From the NCBI GenBank assembly GCA_963576475.1, contig OY754967.1, forward strand, positions 20,748,414-20,812,413: a stretch of 64,000 bases of DNA, in the 5' to 3' direction. A program made the position numbers and the translations under genes. This DNA comes from Molanna angustata (taxonomy: Eukaryota > Arthropoda > Insecta > Trichoptera > Molannidae). This document shows, piece by piece, positions 23,886-38,400 of this stretch (within the stretch, counting starts at the first letter, position 1; each line of letters starts with the position of its first letter). The notes below the pieces were generated by a model. It saw only the letters and a program-made list of their open reading frames with translations. It ran no database searches and was not told where the DNA came from.

Positions 23886-24294
23886 TCAATCGAATATCAA
23901 ACCACTTCCCAAAAATCATTATTTGAGACTGAAGGCAAAGGACAGAGGGAGGGACTGAATGGACGAAAGGGACAGATTTTTTTAAAAACTTACGTAGGTA
24001 TATTAATTTTTATCTATTGTGTTGGATGTTTTTTATTCATTCTGAATTTACAGATATCATTACGAATAAACAGTTAAAAAATTACAAAAATGATTTTATT
24101 TTCAAGATGAGAGATGATATAGTGGTTTGCTTCACATTTACCTTCCCGAGCAGCGCCGGGTATAAACAACTAGTTATTAAATAATAATATGAAGTGATGT
24201 CCTATCATCAACCATCATTAAGTACGTACTCTACTCTACATAAATACGACTGAGTATTGTGGCAGATGGGTATATACAATATACAATCTTATCA

Positions 24295-24425
24295 AATTAT
24301 ATTAAGGCCCTTGTATGCCCTGGGTATACGGATGTACACAAAAATGCACACTAAATTACCTTCTAATGTATGAAACACGAAAAAATATTGTATATCACCT
24401 AATATGTGATGTACAACATTTTTTC
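24295..24425 (-). repeat. interspersed repeat G, minus copy
   Basis: Inverted match to 8815-8960: GGCCCTTGTATGCCCTGGGT ... CTAATGTATGAAACACGAAA. The open frame across it is incidental. Confidence 0.55.
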
Positions 24426-24984
24426 GAGAAGAAAAGGTAAAATTTAGAGGTATTTTTTTAAATAGCAAGAATACATACATCATACATACATACCATCACG
24501 GCATATCCCATAAAAATAAGGAATATTATTAGTATAATAATTGTTTCCGAATAATTTCACCTACATAGTGCCTCTATACATCTGCAAGCAAATGAACATT
24601 ATAGAGATTAATAACGGTATATTTATTTCAGACTTCTTTTTTACTAATGCAATTCTAAGTTAAGGCAGTTGGTAGATCTATTATAAGTGACCCAGTTAAC
24701 CATATATCCAGTTGAAGATATTGCGGTTTTGGAAGCAAATGTATAGAAAATCAAATCACAATAAATCATGACATGTTTTCTACATATACAGACGCACTTT
24801 CTAACAGTAAATATGAAATAAACTACAATGATTTATCGACATATTGGGTAAATAACAATAGAAGTTCTGCGATAGTTCAATAAAACCATCTATATTTTGA
24901 TCAAGAACATTATTTTTTTTATTTCTTTTATTTTAAACGCCCTTAGTGGACTTTTACATAATTATAAAATTAATACAAGTATGC

Positions 24985-25345
24985 AAGTGAAACCTGGACA
25001 CGGCAGAATTCGCATTAATACAGAATAAATGCAGTTGAAATGAGATCGCTTAGAAGAATTTTTAACAGAACGATGTATGACAGAGTACGAAATGAAGAAA
25101 GATTTACTTAACAGAATGAAAGTTAACACATTGAGATTGTTTGACCACTTGGGGAGGAATGAATGAAGAACGACTAACGAAAAAAATATACAACGCTGAC
25201 AGGAACAAGAAAGGGATGGCACGATCATGTGACCGATATTCTGAAAGACGGAAATATAAGAAGCGTGATAAATATGTGTCAAAATAGAAAAATGTGGCGT
25301 TCGGTTCTCTCTGCCAACCCCATGAGGGACATTGCGATTTGGTAT
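24985..25345 (+). mobile_element. 5'-truncated RTE LINE copy, plus
   Basis: Matches the end of the 51-1850 element (ACGAATGAGATC-type segment, ACGACTAACGAAAAAAATAT, GGGATGGCACGATCATGTGA, CCCATGAGGGACATTGCG). Small deletions destroy the frame. The satellite array starts about 50 bp after its 3' end. Confidence 0.75.
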
Positions 25346-25394
25346 GTACCTATATATAAAAATAAAACATAAATTTATGAAAAAAATACATAAA

Positions 25395-28300
25395 ATTATA
25401 CTTTAAAAATAATATGTAAATATATAAAAAAGATCATACGGATAAAGAATATACATTTGACTTGAAATTAATTTTATGGTTACTTAATTATCATCAGATA
25501 TGTCTCGAATTAGATACGTTTAAAATAAATATAGAAAATAATACTTTAAAAATAATATGTAAATATATTAAAAAGATTATAAGGATAAAGAATATACATT
25601 TGACTTGAAATTAATTTTATGGTTACTTAATTATCATCAGATATGTCTCGAATTAGATACGTTTAAAATAAATATAGAAAATTATACTTTAAAAATAATA
25701 TGTAAATATATTAAAAAGATCATAAGGATAAAGAATATACATTTGACTTGAAATTAATTTTATGGTTACTTAATTATCATCAGATATGTCTCGAATTAGA
25801 TACGTTTAAAATAAATATAGAAAATTATACTTTAAAAATAATATGTAAATATATTAAAAAGATTATAAGGATAAAGAATATACATTTGACTTGAAATTAA
25901 TTTTATGGTTACTTAATTATCATCAGATATGTCTCGAATTAGATACGTTTAAAATAAATATAGAAAATAATACTTTAAAAATAATATGTAAATATATTAA
26001 AAAGATTATAAGGATAAAGAATATACATTTGACTTGAAATTAATTTTATGGTTACTTAATTATCATCAGATATGTCTCGAATTAGATACGTTTAAAATAA
26101 ATATAGAAAATTATACTTTAAAAATAATATGTAAATATATTAAAAAGATTATAAGGATAAAGAATATACATTTGACTTGAAATTAATTTTATGGTTACTT
26201 AATTATCATCAGATATGTCTCGAATTAGATACGTTTAAAATAAATATAGAAAATTATACTTTAAAAATAATATGTAAATATATTAAAAAGATCATAAGGA
26301 TAAAGAATATACATTTGACTTGAAATTAATTTTATGGTTACTTAATTATCATCAGATATGTCTCGAATTAGATACGTTTAAAATAAATATAGAAAATTAT
26401 ACTTTAAAAATAATATGTAAATATATTAAAAAGATTATAAGGATAAAGAATATACATTTGACTTGAAATTAATTTTATGGTTACTTAATTATCATCAGAT
26501 ATGTCTCGAATTAGATACGTTTAAAATAAATATAGAAAATAATACTTTAAAAATAATATGTAAATATATTAAAAAGATTATAAGGATAAAGAATATACAT
26601 TTGACTTGAAATTAATTTTATGGTTACTTAATTATCATCAGATATGTCTCGAATTAGATACGTTTAAAATAAATATAGAAAATTATACTTTAAAAATAAT
26701 ATGTAAATATATTAAAAAGATTATAAGGATAAAGAATATACATTTGACTTGAAATTAATTTTATGGTTACTTAATTATCATCAGATATGTCTCGAATTAG
26801 ATACGTTTAAAATAAATATAGAAAATAATACTTTAAAAATAATATGTAAATATATTAAAAAGATTATAAGGATAAAGAATATACATTTGACTTGAAATTA
26901 ATTTTATGGTTACTTAATTATCATCAGATATGTCTCGAATTAGATACGTTTAAAATAAATATAGAAAATTATACTTTAAAAATAATATGTAAATATATTA
27001 AAAAGATCATAAGGATAAAGAATATACATTTGACTTGAAATTAATTTTATGGTTACTTAATTATCATCAGATATGTCTCGAATTAGATACGTTTAAAATA
27101 AATATAGAAAATTATACTTTAAAAATAATATGTAAATATATTAAAAAGATTATAAGGATAAAGAATATACATTTGACTTGAAATTAATTTTATGGTTACT
27201 TAATTATCATCAGATATGTCTCGAATTAGATACGTTTAAAATAAATATAGAAAATAATACTTTAAAAATAATATGTAAATATATTAAAAAGATTATAAGG
27301 ATAAAGAATATACATTTGACTTGAAATTAAATTTATGGTTACTTAATTATCATCAGATATGTCTCGAATTAGATACGTTTAAAATAAATATAGAAAATAA
27401 TACTTTAAAAATAATATGTAAATATATTAAAAAGATTATAAGGATAAAGAATATACATTTGACTTGAAATTAATTTTATGGTTACTTAATTATCATCAGA
27501 TATGTCTCGAATTAGATACGTTTAAAATAAATATAGAAAATTATACTTTAAAAATAATATGTAAATATATTAAAAAGATCATAAGGATAAAGAATATACA
27601 TTTGACTTGAAATTAATTTTATGGTTACTTAATTATCATCAGATATGTCTCGAATTAGATACGTTTAAAATAAATATAGAAAATAATACTTTAAAAATAA
27701 TATGTAAATATATTAAAAAGATTATAAGGATAAAGAATATACATTTGACTTGAAATTAATTTTATGGTTACTTAATTATCATCAGATATGTCTCGAATTA
27801 GATACGTTTAAAATAAATATAGAAAATTATACTTTAAAAATAATATGTAAATATATTAAAAAGATTATAAGGATAAAGAATATACATTTGACTTGAAATT
27901 AATTTTATGGTTACTTAATTATCATCAGATATGTCTCGAATTAGATACGTTTAAAATAAATATAGAAAATAATACTTTAAAAATAATATGTAAATATATT
28001 AAAAAGATTATAAGGATAAAGAATATACATTTGACTTGAAATTAATTTTATGGTTACTTAATTATCATCAGATATGTCTCGAATTAGATACGTTTAAAAT
28101 AAATATAGAAAATTATACTTTAAAAATAATATGTAAATATATTAAAAAGATCATAAGGATAAAGAATATACATTTGACTTGAAATTAATTTTATGGTTAC
28201 TTAATTATCATCAGATATGTCTCGAATTAGATACGTTTAAAATAAATATAGAAAATTATACTTTAAAAATAATATGTAAATATATTAAAAAGATTATAAG

Positions 28301-29690
28301 GATAAAGAATATACATTTGACTTGAAATTAATTTTATGGTTACTTAATTATCATCAGATATGTCTCGAATTAGATACGTTTAAAATAAATATAGAAAATT
28401 ATACTTTAAAAATAATATGTAAATATATTAAAAAGATCATAAGGATAAAGAATATACATTTGACTTGAAATTAATTTTATGGTTACTTAATTATCATCAG
28501 ATATGTCTCGAATTAGATACGTTTAAAATAAATATAGAAAATTATACTTTAAAAATAATATGTAAATATATTAAAAAGATCATAAGGATAAAGAATATAC
28601 ATTTGACTTGAAATTAATTTTATGGTTACTTAATTATCATCAGATATGTCTCGAATTAGATACGTTTAAAATAAATATAGAAAATAATACTTTAAAAATA
28701 ATATGTAAATATATTAAAAAGATTATAAGGATAAAGAATATACATTTGACTTGAAATTAATTTTATGGTTACTTAATTATCATCAGATATGTCTCGAATT
28801 AGATACGTTTAAAATAAATATAGAAAATTATACTTAAAAATAATATGTAAATATATTAAAAAGATCATAAGGATAAAGAATATACATTTGACTTGAAATT
28901 AATTTTATGGTTACTTAATTATCATCAGATATGTCTCGAATTAGATACGTTTAAAATAAATATAGAAAATTATACTTTAAAAATAATATGTAAATATATT
29001 AAAAAGATTATAAGGATAAAGAATATACATTTGACTTGAAATTAATTTTATGGTTACTTAATTATCATCAGATATGTCTCGAATTAGATACGTTTAAAAT
29101 AAATATAGAAAATAATACTTTAAAAATAATATGTAAATATATTAAAAAGATTATAAGGATAAAGAATATACATTTGACTTGAAATTAATTTTATGGTTAC
29201 TTAATTATCATCAGATATGTCTCGAATTAGATACGTTTAAAATAAATATAGAAAATAATACTTTAAAAATAATATGTAAATATATTAAAAAGATTATAAG
29301 GATAAAGAATATACATTTGACTTGAAATTAATTTTATGGTTACTTAATTATCATCAGATATGTCTCGAATTAGATACGTTTAAAATAAATATAGAAAATT
29401 ATACTTTAAAAATAATATGTAAATATATTAAAAAGATTATAAGGATAAAGAATATACATTTGACTTGAAATTAATTTTATGGTTACTTAATTATCATCAG
29501 ATATGTCTCGAATTAGATACGTTTAAAATAAATATAGAAAATTATACTTTAAAAATAATATGTAAATATATTAAAAAGATCATAAGGATAAAGAAATTTA
29601 ATACATTTGACTTGAAATTAATTTTATGGTTACTTAATTATCATCAGATATGTCTCGAATTAGATACCTACGTTTAAATAAAACTCAGTC
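25395..29690 (+). repeat. satellite array, 143-bp unit, 30 copies
   Basis: GACTTGAAATTAATTTTATG recurs 30 times from 25459 to 29609, almost always exactly 143 bp apart. The only length changes are a small deletion near 28834 and a 4-bp gain in the last unit. The unit is about 80% AT and nearly invariant; the first and last units are the most diverged, as expected of array edges. Two sites vary: GAAAAT[T/A]ATAC and AAAGAT[C/T]ATAAGG. Only three of four combinations occur (T-C 10, A-T 11, T-T 9, A-C none). The reading frame at 29465-29677 is an artefact of the repeat. The array is intergenic, between the two secreted-protein genes. Confidence 0.97.
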
Positions 29691-31390
29691 TTGGATTCTT
29701 TATTTCATAAATAACGCAATAAAATATTTAAGACATATTGTTTCTGGCAAATAAGTTGAGAATTATCGACAAGGAGGAAGGTAAATATTACACAAATAGC
29801 ACGAACATTCTCAGGTAGGTAGGTACTTTTCCGATAACTGAAGTAATCGAAACAAATCATCACTATACTTATGAATCGATATTATATATTTATCTTATCT
29901 ACATACATGTGTCGTGCTTCCTTTTATAAGGTAATGCACATCCGCTCACCTATCGCTGGTTACCCCACATTGTGGGATTAGCCGTGACGGTATGTCTACA
30001 TTTAAAGAAGGTTTTGAACAGAGGAAAGTTGGTATTCCTCATTTTTTCACAAGAAATTGTAATACCTAACAATAATTAGATTTTTTATATCGTCGTTTAA
30101 TGATTCAGGATCATTCCAAGGCCGACGCTCATAGACGTCTTATGAATACGTGTAGGTAATATAAAAATTTGTACTAGATTTCCAAAATTAAGAAGGTTTG
30201 TAATACAAACCAAATATTTTTAGCTTAGATTATAATTCTATGATTTTTAGCTTATAAAACTGCAAATGAACCTTAAATACTAAGCACAAAAAATATTTAT
30301 AAAAAAATACGGGAAGATTAATATTATTTTCCTAAGTGTAGAGAATGGTAGGTAGGTATCTATAGAAGATGTTACATCCAAATGACATTATCTGAGCAGT
30401 AGAGTACAGATGTTGCAAATAACACTGCAACATACATTATCAAGTAAAGAAATAAATTAGTCATAATGTTCCTACTCTTACAACAAGGTACATTGTAATT
30501 CAATTGTTAATGAAAATTCCTCCCGATAGATGAAATGCCATGAAGTTTTTAAATAGTGTACAATACATACACTTATTTATTTAAAAAAATCATAATTATT
30601 ATTATTTTTTTAATTTTAACGATAAGTATTCTTATATGCATTATATGGTTAAAAACACGGTCACTCGTCTTGAAAAGATGTTTTGCATAAAAAATAATCA
30701 AGAATTTCCAATAAAATATAGATAAAACCATATTAACACAGCAAATGATTTATTTTTTTAATTTTGGCACTAAGTACCTACAATCCGCTGCATATTTTGG
30801 CCTTCTTATATTTATTATTCTACCAATTATGATATATCTCAAAATAGCCAAAATTAAGCACGTTATTTATAAGAAACGTTTCCCTTTCATTAATAAAAAT
30901 CAATCAATCTGTCAAAACAATTGCCAAAGTCAATTTCTTAGATGATTACCAAAAAACCTATATCAAATTCATGTTGACGTAGATACTTTTGCAAACCATT
31001 AGGATGACGAAATATACTTTTATTATAAAAAAAAGTAAAAATCAGCCATGTCAAAAATGATATACCTAAAGCTATTATAGCATTTTATTTCGACTTAAAA
31101 ATTTGTAAAACACTTTTCCTTATAAATTTAAAGTGAAATTCTGATATAGGTAATTGTATATTTTAGAGATACAGAAGAAAAAATAGGAGAAAAAAGAAAA
31201 GTTTATGCTATACTACGAACAAATAATATTTGCTTTAAGTATAAGAAAAATTGGCTGTGAATAGTAAATCAAAGATTTTCTTTATTTTGAAACATTGATT
31301 ATTTTACTGTCCAAACAGCTTTTAATCGGATCTCTAATTATTCCAAATTATTAATTTTAATATCATAATAACCACATCATTTATTAAAAT
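29691..31390. other. AT-rich DNA, mostly featureless
   Basis: A short repeat at about 29905-29995 (ATAAGGTAATGCACATCCGC, ATCGCTGGTTACCCCA) recurs inverted at 47950-48045. A weak LINE-E tail-like stretch (TTTAATGATTCAGGATCATT) lies near 30095. No gene is seen. Confidence 0.4.
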
Positions 31391-31393
31391 TAT

Positions 31394-31480
31394 GCTAACT
31401 AAAAATTAGCCTGATGAGGAAAAAGGTTAGTTCCGAAAGCGGCCGCATACTTTCAACAAATAATGCGGTAAATTCAAAGT
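31394..31480 (+). ncRNA. hammerhead-ribozyme-like motif
   Basis: A stem-loop GCTAA/TTAGC (31394-31410) abuts CTGATGA (31411-31417). A second stem GGAA/TTCC with a 9-nt loop (31418-31434) follows, then GAAA (31435-31438). This is the order stem I, CUGANGA, stem II, GAAA of a hammerhead core. Downstream, CCGCAT and ATGCGG (about 31443 and 31464) form another hairpin. The expected stem III and the UH cleavage site next to stem I are not found, so activity is doubtful. Such motifs occur in Penelope-like retroelement ends, and this may be a remnant of one. Confidence 0.35.
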
Positions 31481-31754
31481 AATTAAAAATATGGTAATAA
31501 TTTTATTAAAATTTAATTTGATACAAAGCTAATATTTCGATATTTGAGAATATACCAGAATATACCTAATTATTTCGTTTCTATATAGGTACGTACACAT
31601 TTGAAGTAGGTACAATCAGCAAGGCTATGGAATAGTCTAAGTCCCGATAGGTATTACCTACTTCAGTTATCTCATTAAACATATTAATCAAAAAAAAGGA
31701 TAATGTAAAAATATCTATCAGATAATACATATATACCTTATTTCTTCTTCCTCT

Positions 31755-31965
31755 CTTCATCCTTTTATTTTCCTATCATTGCTATGAACTGTTATATATA
31801 TTTTTTTGACTTTTTCTTTTTTTACTTTTTTGTTATCTTTATTTTATTTTTGTCATGTCATCATAACCGTATTGCCACAATACACATTGTATTGTATATT
31901 GTATATAAACTCTGGTTGGTTGGAAGAAATTGCCTTTTGGCAATTGACCCGCCAGTGTATAAATT
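31755..31965 (+). mobile_element. LINE/SINE 3' tail fragment
   Basis: GGTTGGTTGGAAGAAATTGC, CTTTTGGCAATTGACCC and CCAGTGTATAAATTATATGT form the same tail block as at 39788-39845 and in SINE-D. The T-rich stretch before it resembles the 3' UTR preceding that block at 39640-39780. The open frames here are accidental. Confidence 0.5.
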
Positions 31966-32411
31966 ATATGTACGTACAAGAAGTTTCAAAAGTATAAATA
32001 CATTTAAGTGGGAAAAGAAATTGATAGGCTGTTGAACTACTGAAAATATACAAGTAGACAGGTATTTACAGTTTCCTTTTGGGCTTTCAAACAGAGATAT
32101 AAAAATGTAATTCGTTGCGAGGCTGTGCGATTGCAGTGCAAAGCCGTAATCTCACCAAGTGTTCGTATAAAACCTGTGTAGCGGTCATCGCCATTGGCAT
32201 TCCCGGTTGCCGGTCATCTTCAGCGCGACTCGTTCACCACATAGTTCGGTGTAGGTTCTATTATAATCATTTCCCATCACTAAAACTCAGTACCTACCAG
32301 CAAACGTATCTTGTCCACATCCCTAGTTCTCATTTTGAATTTCAAATTTCATGTCAGCCATTTTATAATAAACTGTTCCATTTTCAAATTTCTCCGCATT
32401 TCGAGGTGACG

Positions 32412-32444
32412 AAATAAATACAACTTGTTTGTATCGAAATCAGT
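32412..32444 (+). promoter_or_regulatory. core promoter of the 32469 gene
   Basis: An AAATAAATA TATA-like box starts at 32412, 30 bp upstream of the A of a TCAGT initiator (32440-32444). The start codon lies 27 bp after the predicted +1. The arrangement is the same as at 12242-12277. Confidence 0.6.
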
Positions 32445-32468
32445 GTCTTTCGAAATAATCTATCGAAG

Positions 32469-35400
32469 ATGTCGCGTGTGCTTATTATATTTGTAGTGGC
32501 TTTGGCGTTTTTCAGTTGCAATGGTAATAACATTTCATTTATTTTATTTATGTTTAATTTGTATTATTCAACAAACATTCAAACACAAAGGAAATATATT
32601 TTCTAATTATTAAATAATCATTTCCTATAGTATAACCAGAACAATGAATCTGTGATAAGAATTCTAAATCATTCTTAATATGGATATTTGCAATAAGAAT
32701 TATTTCATAACAAATTGAGTTTAATTTCAAATTCATTTTAACACAGAAAATTTGTAGGAAACGATGAAAACACAATATAGGAAAAACTTATTGATATAAT
32801 ATAGATAGGTACCTACGTATTTACTGGAAAAGGAAAAATTAAAATAAACATAGAAATATAAATAACGAGTGGAAAACCTAAGTTTCATGTAGAAACATAT
32901 CAAAAATGCTATATTTTTTCTCATATTTTTATTTTTTTTGTTTATAATTAGGTGTGATATTGAAGGAATAAAAGTATACATATTATGAAGTATAAAGATA
33001 TAGTGAGAAGTTGAAATATTAAAATTTTATGAATTAATTGTGTATTCATATCAACTCGATTACATTACAAAAAAATAATCAGCATCAACGATGCAACAAA
33101 ATTTTTGGACAAAATGTTTGTTTTAATGATTTTATACAGGATTTTTATTTATGATTTCTTGAAAATGTTTTTGAATTTATACTTAAACTTTTATTAGTTT
33201 TCCTAGTAATGTATAGGAATAAAGATTCGTAAATATTTTTACGAACATTTCAGATTTCGGCGGTAGTTTTGTCGATGGGAATAGAGATCTTTCGAAACTA
33301 GTCGCGATGTACTCAAAATTAAGTGACTAGCAAAATTAAAAATTAAATTAAGTTTAAATGTTTCCCGAAAATAACTAGAAACTTTCCTTCATGGAGGGGG
33401 GCGGTTTGCATACAGACAAACCAAGCAAAAAAATAACACAAATTTCTGGTCTGCGCACCCCACGTGACTTACTCAAATTATTTGCCGCCAACTGTAACCA
33501 GGAATGATTTACTAAGTCTAGTTTAAGGTTAAAGGCACACATGTTCATTTTAACTAACGGTTAGTCATATTATTTAACATCCTATTCAATACCATATTTC
33601 TTACGTCATATTTATGGTTAATAAATCGGTGGATATGCCGAGATCTTTCTTAGATCGTGTCCTTTACCATTTTGCTTGTTTTGTATACAATATTGAAATG
33701 ATGTCATTTGCCTATTATATACATTTTTTTATATACATCATAATGAATCGACCAATAAAATTGCTTTATAATATTTTGAAGTAGGTACATAATGTATGCA
33801 CAGTAAAAAAACAAAACGAAAGTATCCAACGTCTCGCTTAAAATATGAGCTAAAAAATTCAAGATTCCTATAAACATTTTTTTTAATAAATACAAAATAA
33901 ACACGAGAACATCTATTATTAATTTGATTTAATACATAGTGAATTAAGCAAATAATTCAAACTTTTTATTACTTGACTAAAAAATTCTCTAATTCATTGA
34001 TTCTGAATATTTTGTTTGCAACCTTGAGAACGCATAGATGTAGGTATACATACGCGCGAGCTATAATAATTATAATGCAGATATTGAATATCAAATATAT
34101 AAAAAATATGGTGCTTTTCACTACAGGTTGATATATGTATTATAGTTGTTGTACTGTGAAACATGCTTTTGTAACACTTTTTTATCAACTCGCTATGGTG
34201 TTAATGGTGAGGATGAAATATTGTATTCGAAATATAACCCATTTCCAATTTAGTTAAAATTCATCAAACATACTTTATATCGATGACAATTCATACACGA
34301 ATCAGTAATTAAATTTAATAATATTTAGAATTATAATTTTATTATAATAATATTTAAAATTTTGTTCACGCACTGATTTCAACCATATTTACAGCTTTCT
34401 AACATAATTATTTTCTGAGATATGAATCTTCAATAATAACAGCTACCCCTCCTTTACACCATATTCTTCTTCTTCGATGGCGCTACAGCCCAAATCGAGC
34501 CATGGCCTCCTTCAACAAGCGCCTCCAACCTCTTCTATCCTCAGCCGCCGTTCTCCAGTTAGGGACCTGCAGGAACTGTTCTGCATCTCTCCGTATGTCG
34601 TCCTCCCATCTTAGTCTTAGTCTCCCCATCTTCCGTTTACCTCCCGGGTAACCAACCATGATTTTTTATGGGTAGTCGCGTGTTTGGCATTATCTGTACA
34701 TGGCTAGCCCATCTCAACCTTATAATTGACTTTATTTAAGATAGAATATAGAATAACATACTGATACTTTCTTAGAAAACCGTTTTTGAGAAATTCCGAT
34801 AAAATGAGTTTTTGTCTTACTAAAAGACACTTTAAATTAGGTATGCCAATTTCCATTCCCATTTAAAAAAATGTGGAAAAACGACAAAACACCCTACTAG
34901 GTACTAATTCTAATAGGAATATCGATATGCCAAATTTCAAGTTCATATGACGCCTAGTTTCCGAGATATTCGTACATTCTAAAAAACTTTCAACTCTAGT
35001 TTTTACCTAGCGGAATTTCCAAAAATCCTTCCTTGATGGAAGGTTTTGTTATTCTTCTCTTATGTGTATGCCGTACAGATCCGACGGACGTTGGCGATCA
35101 CTCTGGAGAATGCCTCTCTGTCCTGCGCCGTTCAGACCAGCTCTCCTACCTGCGTTGTTCCAGTCAGCGTTATTCCGGATATTGCGCAGCCAAGACATCT
35201 GCCTTCTCCCAACTCCACGGCGACCCTCAATCTGTTATTAAATCTATTTAATTTCAAAATTTTACTTCTCTACGATATGCCGTTTGGGCTGTGCGTTGAT
35301 GAGTGAGTGTCAGTCAGTCAGTCAGGACACATTGTTTTATTTATATAGATAACTGATTAAATACATTTGTGTGTCATTAAGTACCTAAATCTCAAAAGAG

Positions 35401-38400
35401 GTAGGCTACTGTTTCTCGTGTTTTTTTTTCAGAAAACACAAAATCAATATAAAGAAAATATTATAACGACTAACTGAAATTTGAATTTTAGCTGACAATT
35501 TATTACAAGATATATCGTAAATGCCCTAAGGTGGTTTGGCCACATAGAAAGAATGAGTAATGACCGTCTGACAAAAAAGTATATAAGGCTAATAAAAGAG
35601 GTACAAAAAGTAGAGGTCGGCCAAGGAAAAGTTGGCACGACCATATAAATGTAATTTTTAAAGATGAAGACGGTAATAGGAAGTAAAAATAACAGAAGAG
35701 CGTGTATGAGACGATGCATGTACGTGAATGAAGCGAAAAATGTATGTCAAGAGAGAGGAGTCTGGGCTCTCTCTGCCTACCCCAAATAGGAAAATGGCGT
35801 GATGGTTTGGTATTACAAAAGTCCACGTAAAAGCATTGAGCCCCAGCGGGTCTGAGAACCACTGTCTCCGATTCAAAGCATTTGTATGTAGGTACCTATT
35901 CCACAATGTCCAATTGGATTTTTCTGCGTTGTATTCTTAGAAGAGACCAGTCGTGATCATCTCCAGCTCATTTATTACCCTCAGCCCATAAATTAATTTG
36001 ACGCCTTCTTCGCGATTTTTCGGTCTTAAATAAATCAAAAGATGGACTATGTATGTAGATACATGTTGCTTGTATATTTTTATAGTAGATATAGGTAAGT
36101 GAATGTAGAAATAATATAATATCTTATGATACACCGGTACCATAAGATATTATATTGTTAACCAGTGCCAACTATTTTTTTATTATTTTAAACAAGATGT
36201 AGTTTTGTAAATTCATAGCAGTACGTCATTAATGTAAACACGTAATATTTTATACCTATTTTATATATAGACGATTGATTACCTCACCATGGATGAGAAA
36301 TTATTAACTTAATGAATTGATTCTAAATACTTATTACAATGAAAATAATATTTCTTCGTGTTCTTTATGGCCTCACAAAATGCGCAAAGTATTAGATTAT
36401 ATTAAAAATGTTTTACCTTCCACACGATATATTTTACCTACTTATGTATTTAGGTGAGTAAAGAATATAGTTTAATATTATCGTGGGAAATCCTCACCAA
36501 ACAAGCAATAATTATCATGTAAAATTTATTTTAAGAAATCATTAAATTGTTATCAAATATTAACTTATTAATAATGATTTCAAATTGTAGTTTGCAATAT
36601 ACCTACGAATATCAATTAATTAATTATAATCAAATTCACGTCATTTTGTATAACAAGTTTACTATATAACTTTTTTTGTAGCTTCTACTAACAGGTACTA
36701 TGTCGAATATTATTTAACACACCCAATAACAAGTTGCCATTTAGGAGACATACGATATTAATCGTCTCACAGATCCAGACTGAAAACACAATTAAAAACT
36801 GTCTCCACCGGGAATCGAACCCGGGACCTTTGGATCAGCAGTCAGATACCCAACCAACTGAGCCACGAAGGCCGATAATTTTTACTCTCCACACTATGGA
36901 ATAGTGTAGTCATGATTTCACAATTTTTAAGTGTATTTTTTACATCAATTTCTTAACGGGTATCATGTAGAGAGTGCACACTGTGAGTTTTGTCGCGATG
37001 TGTTTGTATGTATGGCGTACGGTGCACGACGTACGGCGTTCGGAATTATTCTTTTATTCCTTTTAATGTCCTCTCTACAGCCCAAACTATAAATCTGATC
37101 GACTTCATATTAAAATCATATGTGTAAAGTACATAGACCTAGAGCTGATTAGTTTTCCATAGATATCCGTTAATTTATTCTCTATGTTTTCATCTGTTCA
37201 AATTTTCAAAATGCTCTCACGGTCTGGAAAATCGAGGTGTTTTTTTATAATTTTGATACAATAAAAATACACTCATCAAAAATGCATCCAAGGATTGTCA
37301 AAATTTAAAGAAAAAAATCTATGGTTTGCCATATCAATGTGAAATAAATTTCATGTTTGTATGAAAAATTTATATAACAAGTAAAATAGCTTCTGTAAGG
37401 GAAAATTGAGTGACCAACTTCATATTGATATTGTATGTGACTCTATAGACAAGTGTATTTTTTACTCTCCACTTCTATCTTCCTTAAAGGATAGGCAATG
37501 AGAATCGAACACCGCATTCTTCTATCTTGACACATACATCGCCTCATCAATATTGATACACTGTCTCATACTTGCTCATCTTGCTAGTAATGCTTTAAAA
37601 TAAAACAGGTATCACGTAGAAAATACATACTATGAGTTTCGCGACAATGTTTTTGTGTGTATGATGTATTGTGAAAACTTTTGTCCTCTGGGAATCTTAT
37701 ATTTGTTTAAGAATCTAATAGAAATGTACTTCATAAGAATGCATTTAAAGATTGTCAACCCTTCAAGAAGAAAAATGAACGCTTACTATGGTGTGGAGAG
37801 TTTAGTGTTGGCCACAACCCACTCGTTTTTATATATTTTTATTTGTTTATGTTGAATCTGTTAACGAGTTGTAAGTAAAATAAAAATAGAAATAAGAGAT
37901 CTTTCAGCAAACTTGATAAATATAAAAACAAACCAAGAAATACTTAATTATAGAAACATTCCATTTCATAAGACAATGCATTTGTATGATTTTGCTGTTT
38001 TGCAGTTGCTTATCCTGCTAGACAACGACAACTGCTCCCACATGTGCCTGGATACATTCCAGTATACATAAGGAATGGAGACACTCCACTAGAAGACATC
38101 AATCTAGATTTAGCCGAAGCCTTCCACTCAATTCCATCTGGAAGAAGTGCGGGAAGAAGTCCAGAGAGAAGTTCAGGAAGAAGCAACGTTGAATCTACTA
38201 ACGAAGACGAAGAAAATTCAAAGAATAAGATTATACCAAATGTAGAGCCGGAACCCGAAATAGACACAATCAACAATGCAGCCTTGAAACAAGTGAAACC
38301 CAAAGAGGCTATAAATCTAGACGTAAGAAATTTCCCTGAAGAAGGAAACAAACAACAAAGTCCAGACGTAAAACTCGAGCAAGATAACCCGAACGGAATA

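Noticed and set aside
29465..29677. 70-codon open frame at the end of the satellite
   Set aside because: It is two satellite units read through; the 143-bp unit has no conserved codon structure.
32115..32417. 100-codon frame upstream of the 32469 gene
   Set aside because: It overlaps the core promoter region, shows no conserved motif and ends in composition-driven sequence.
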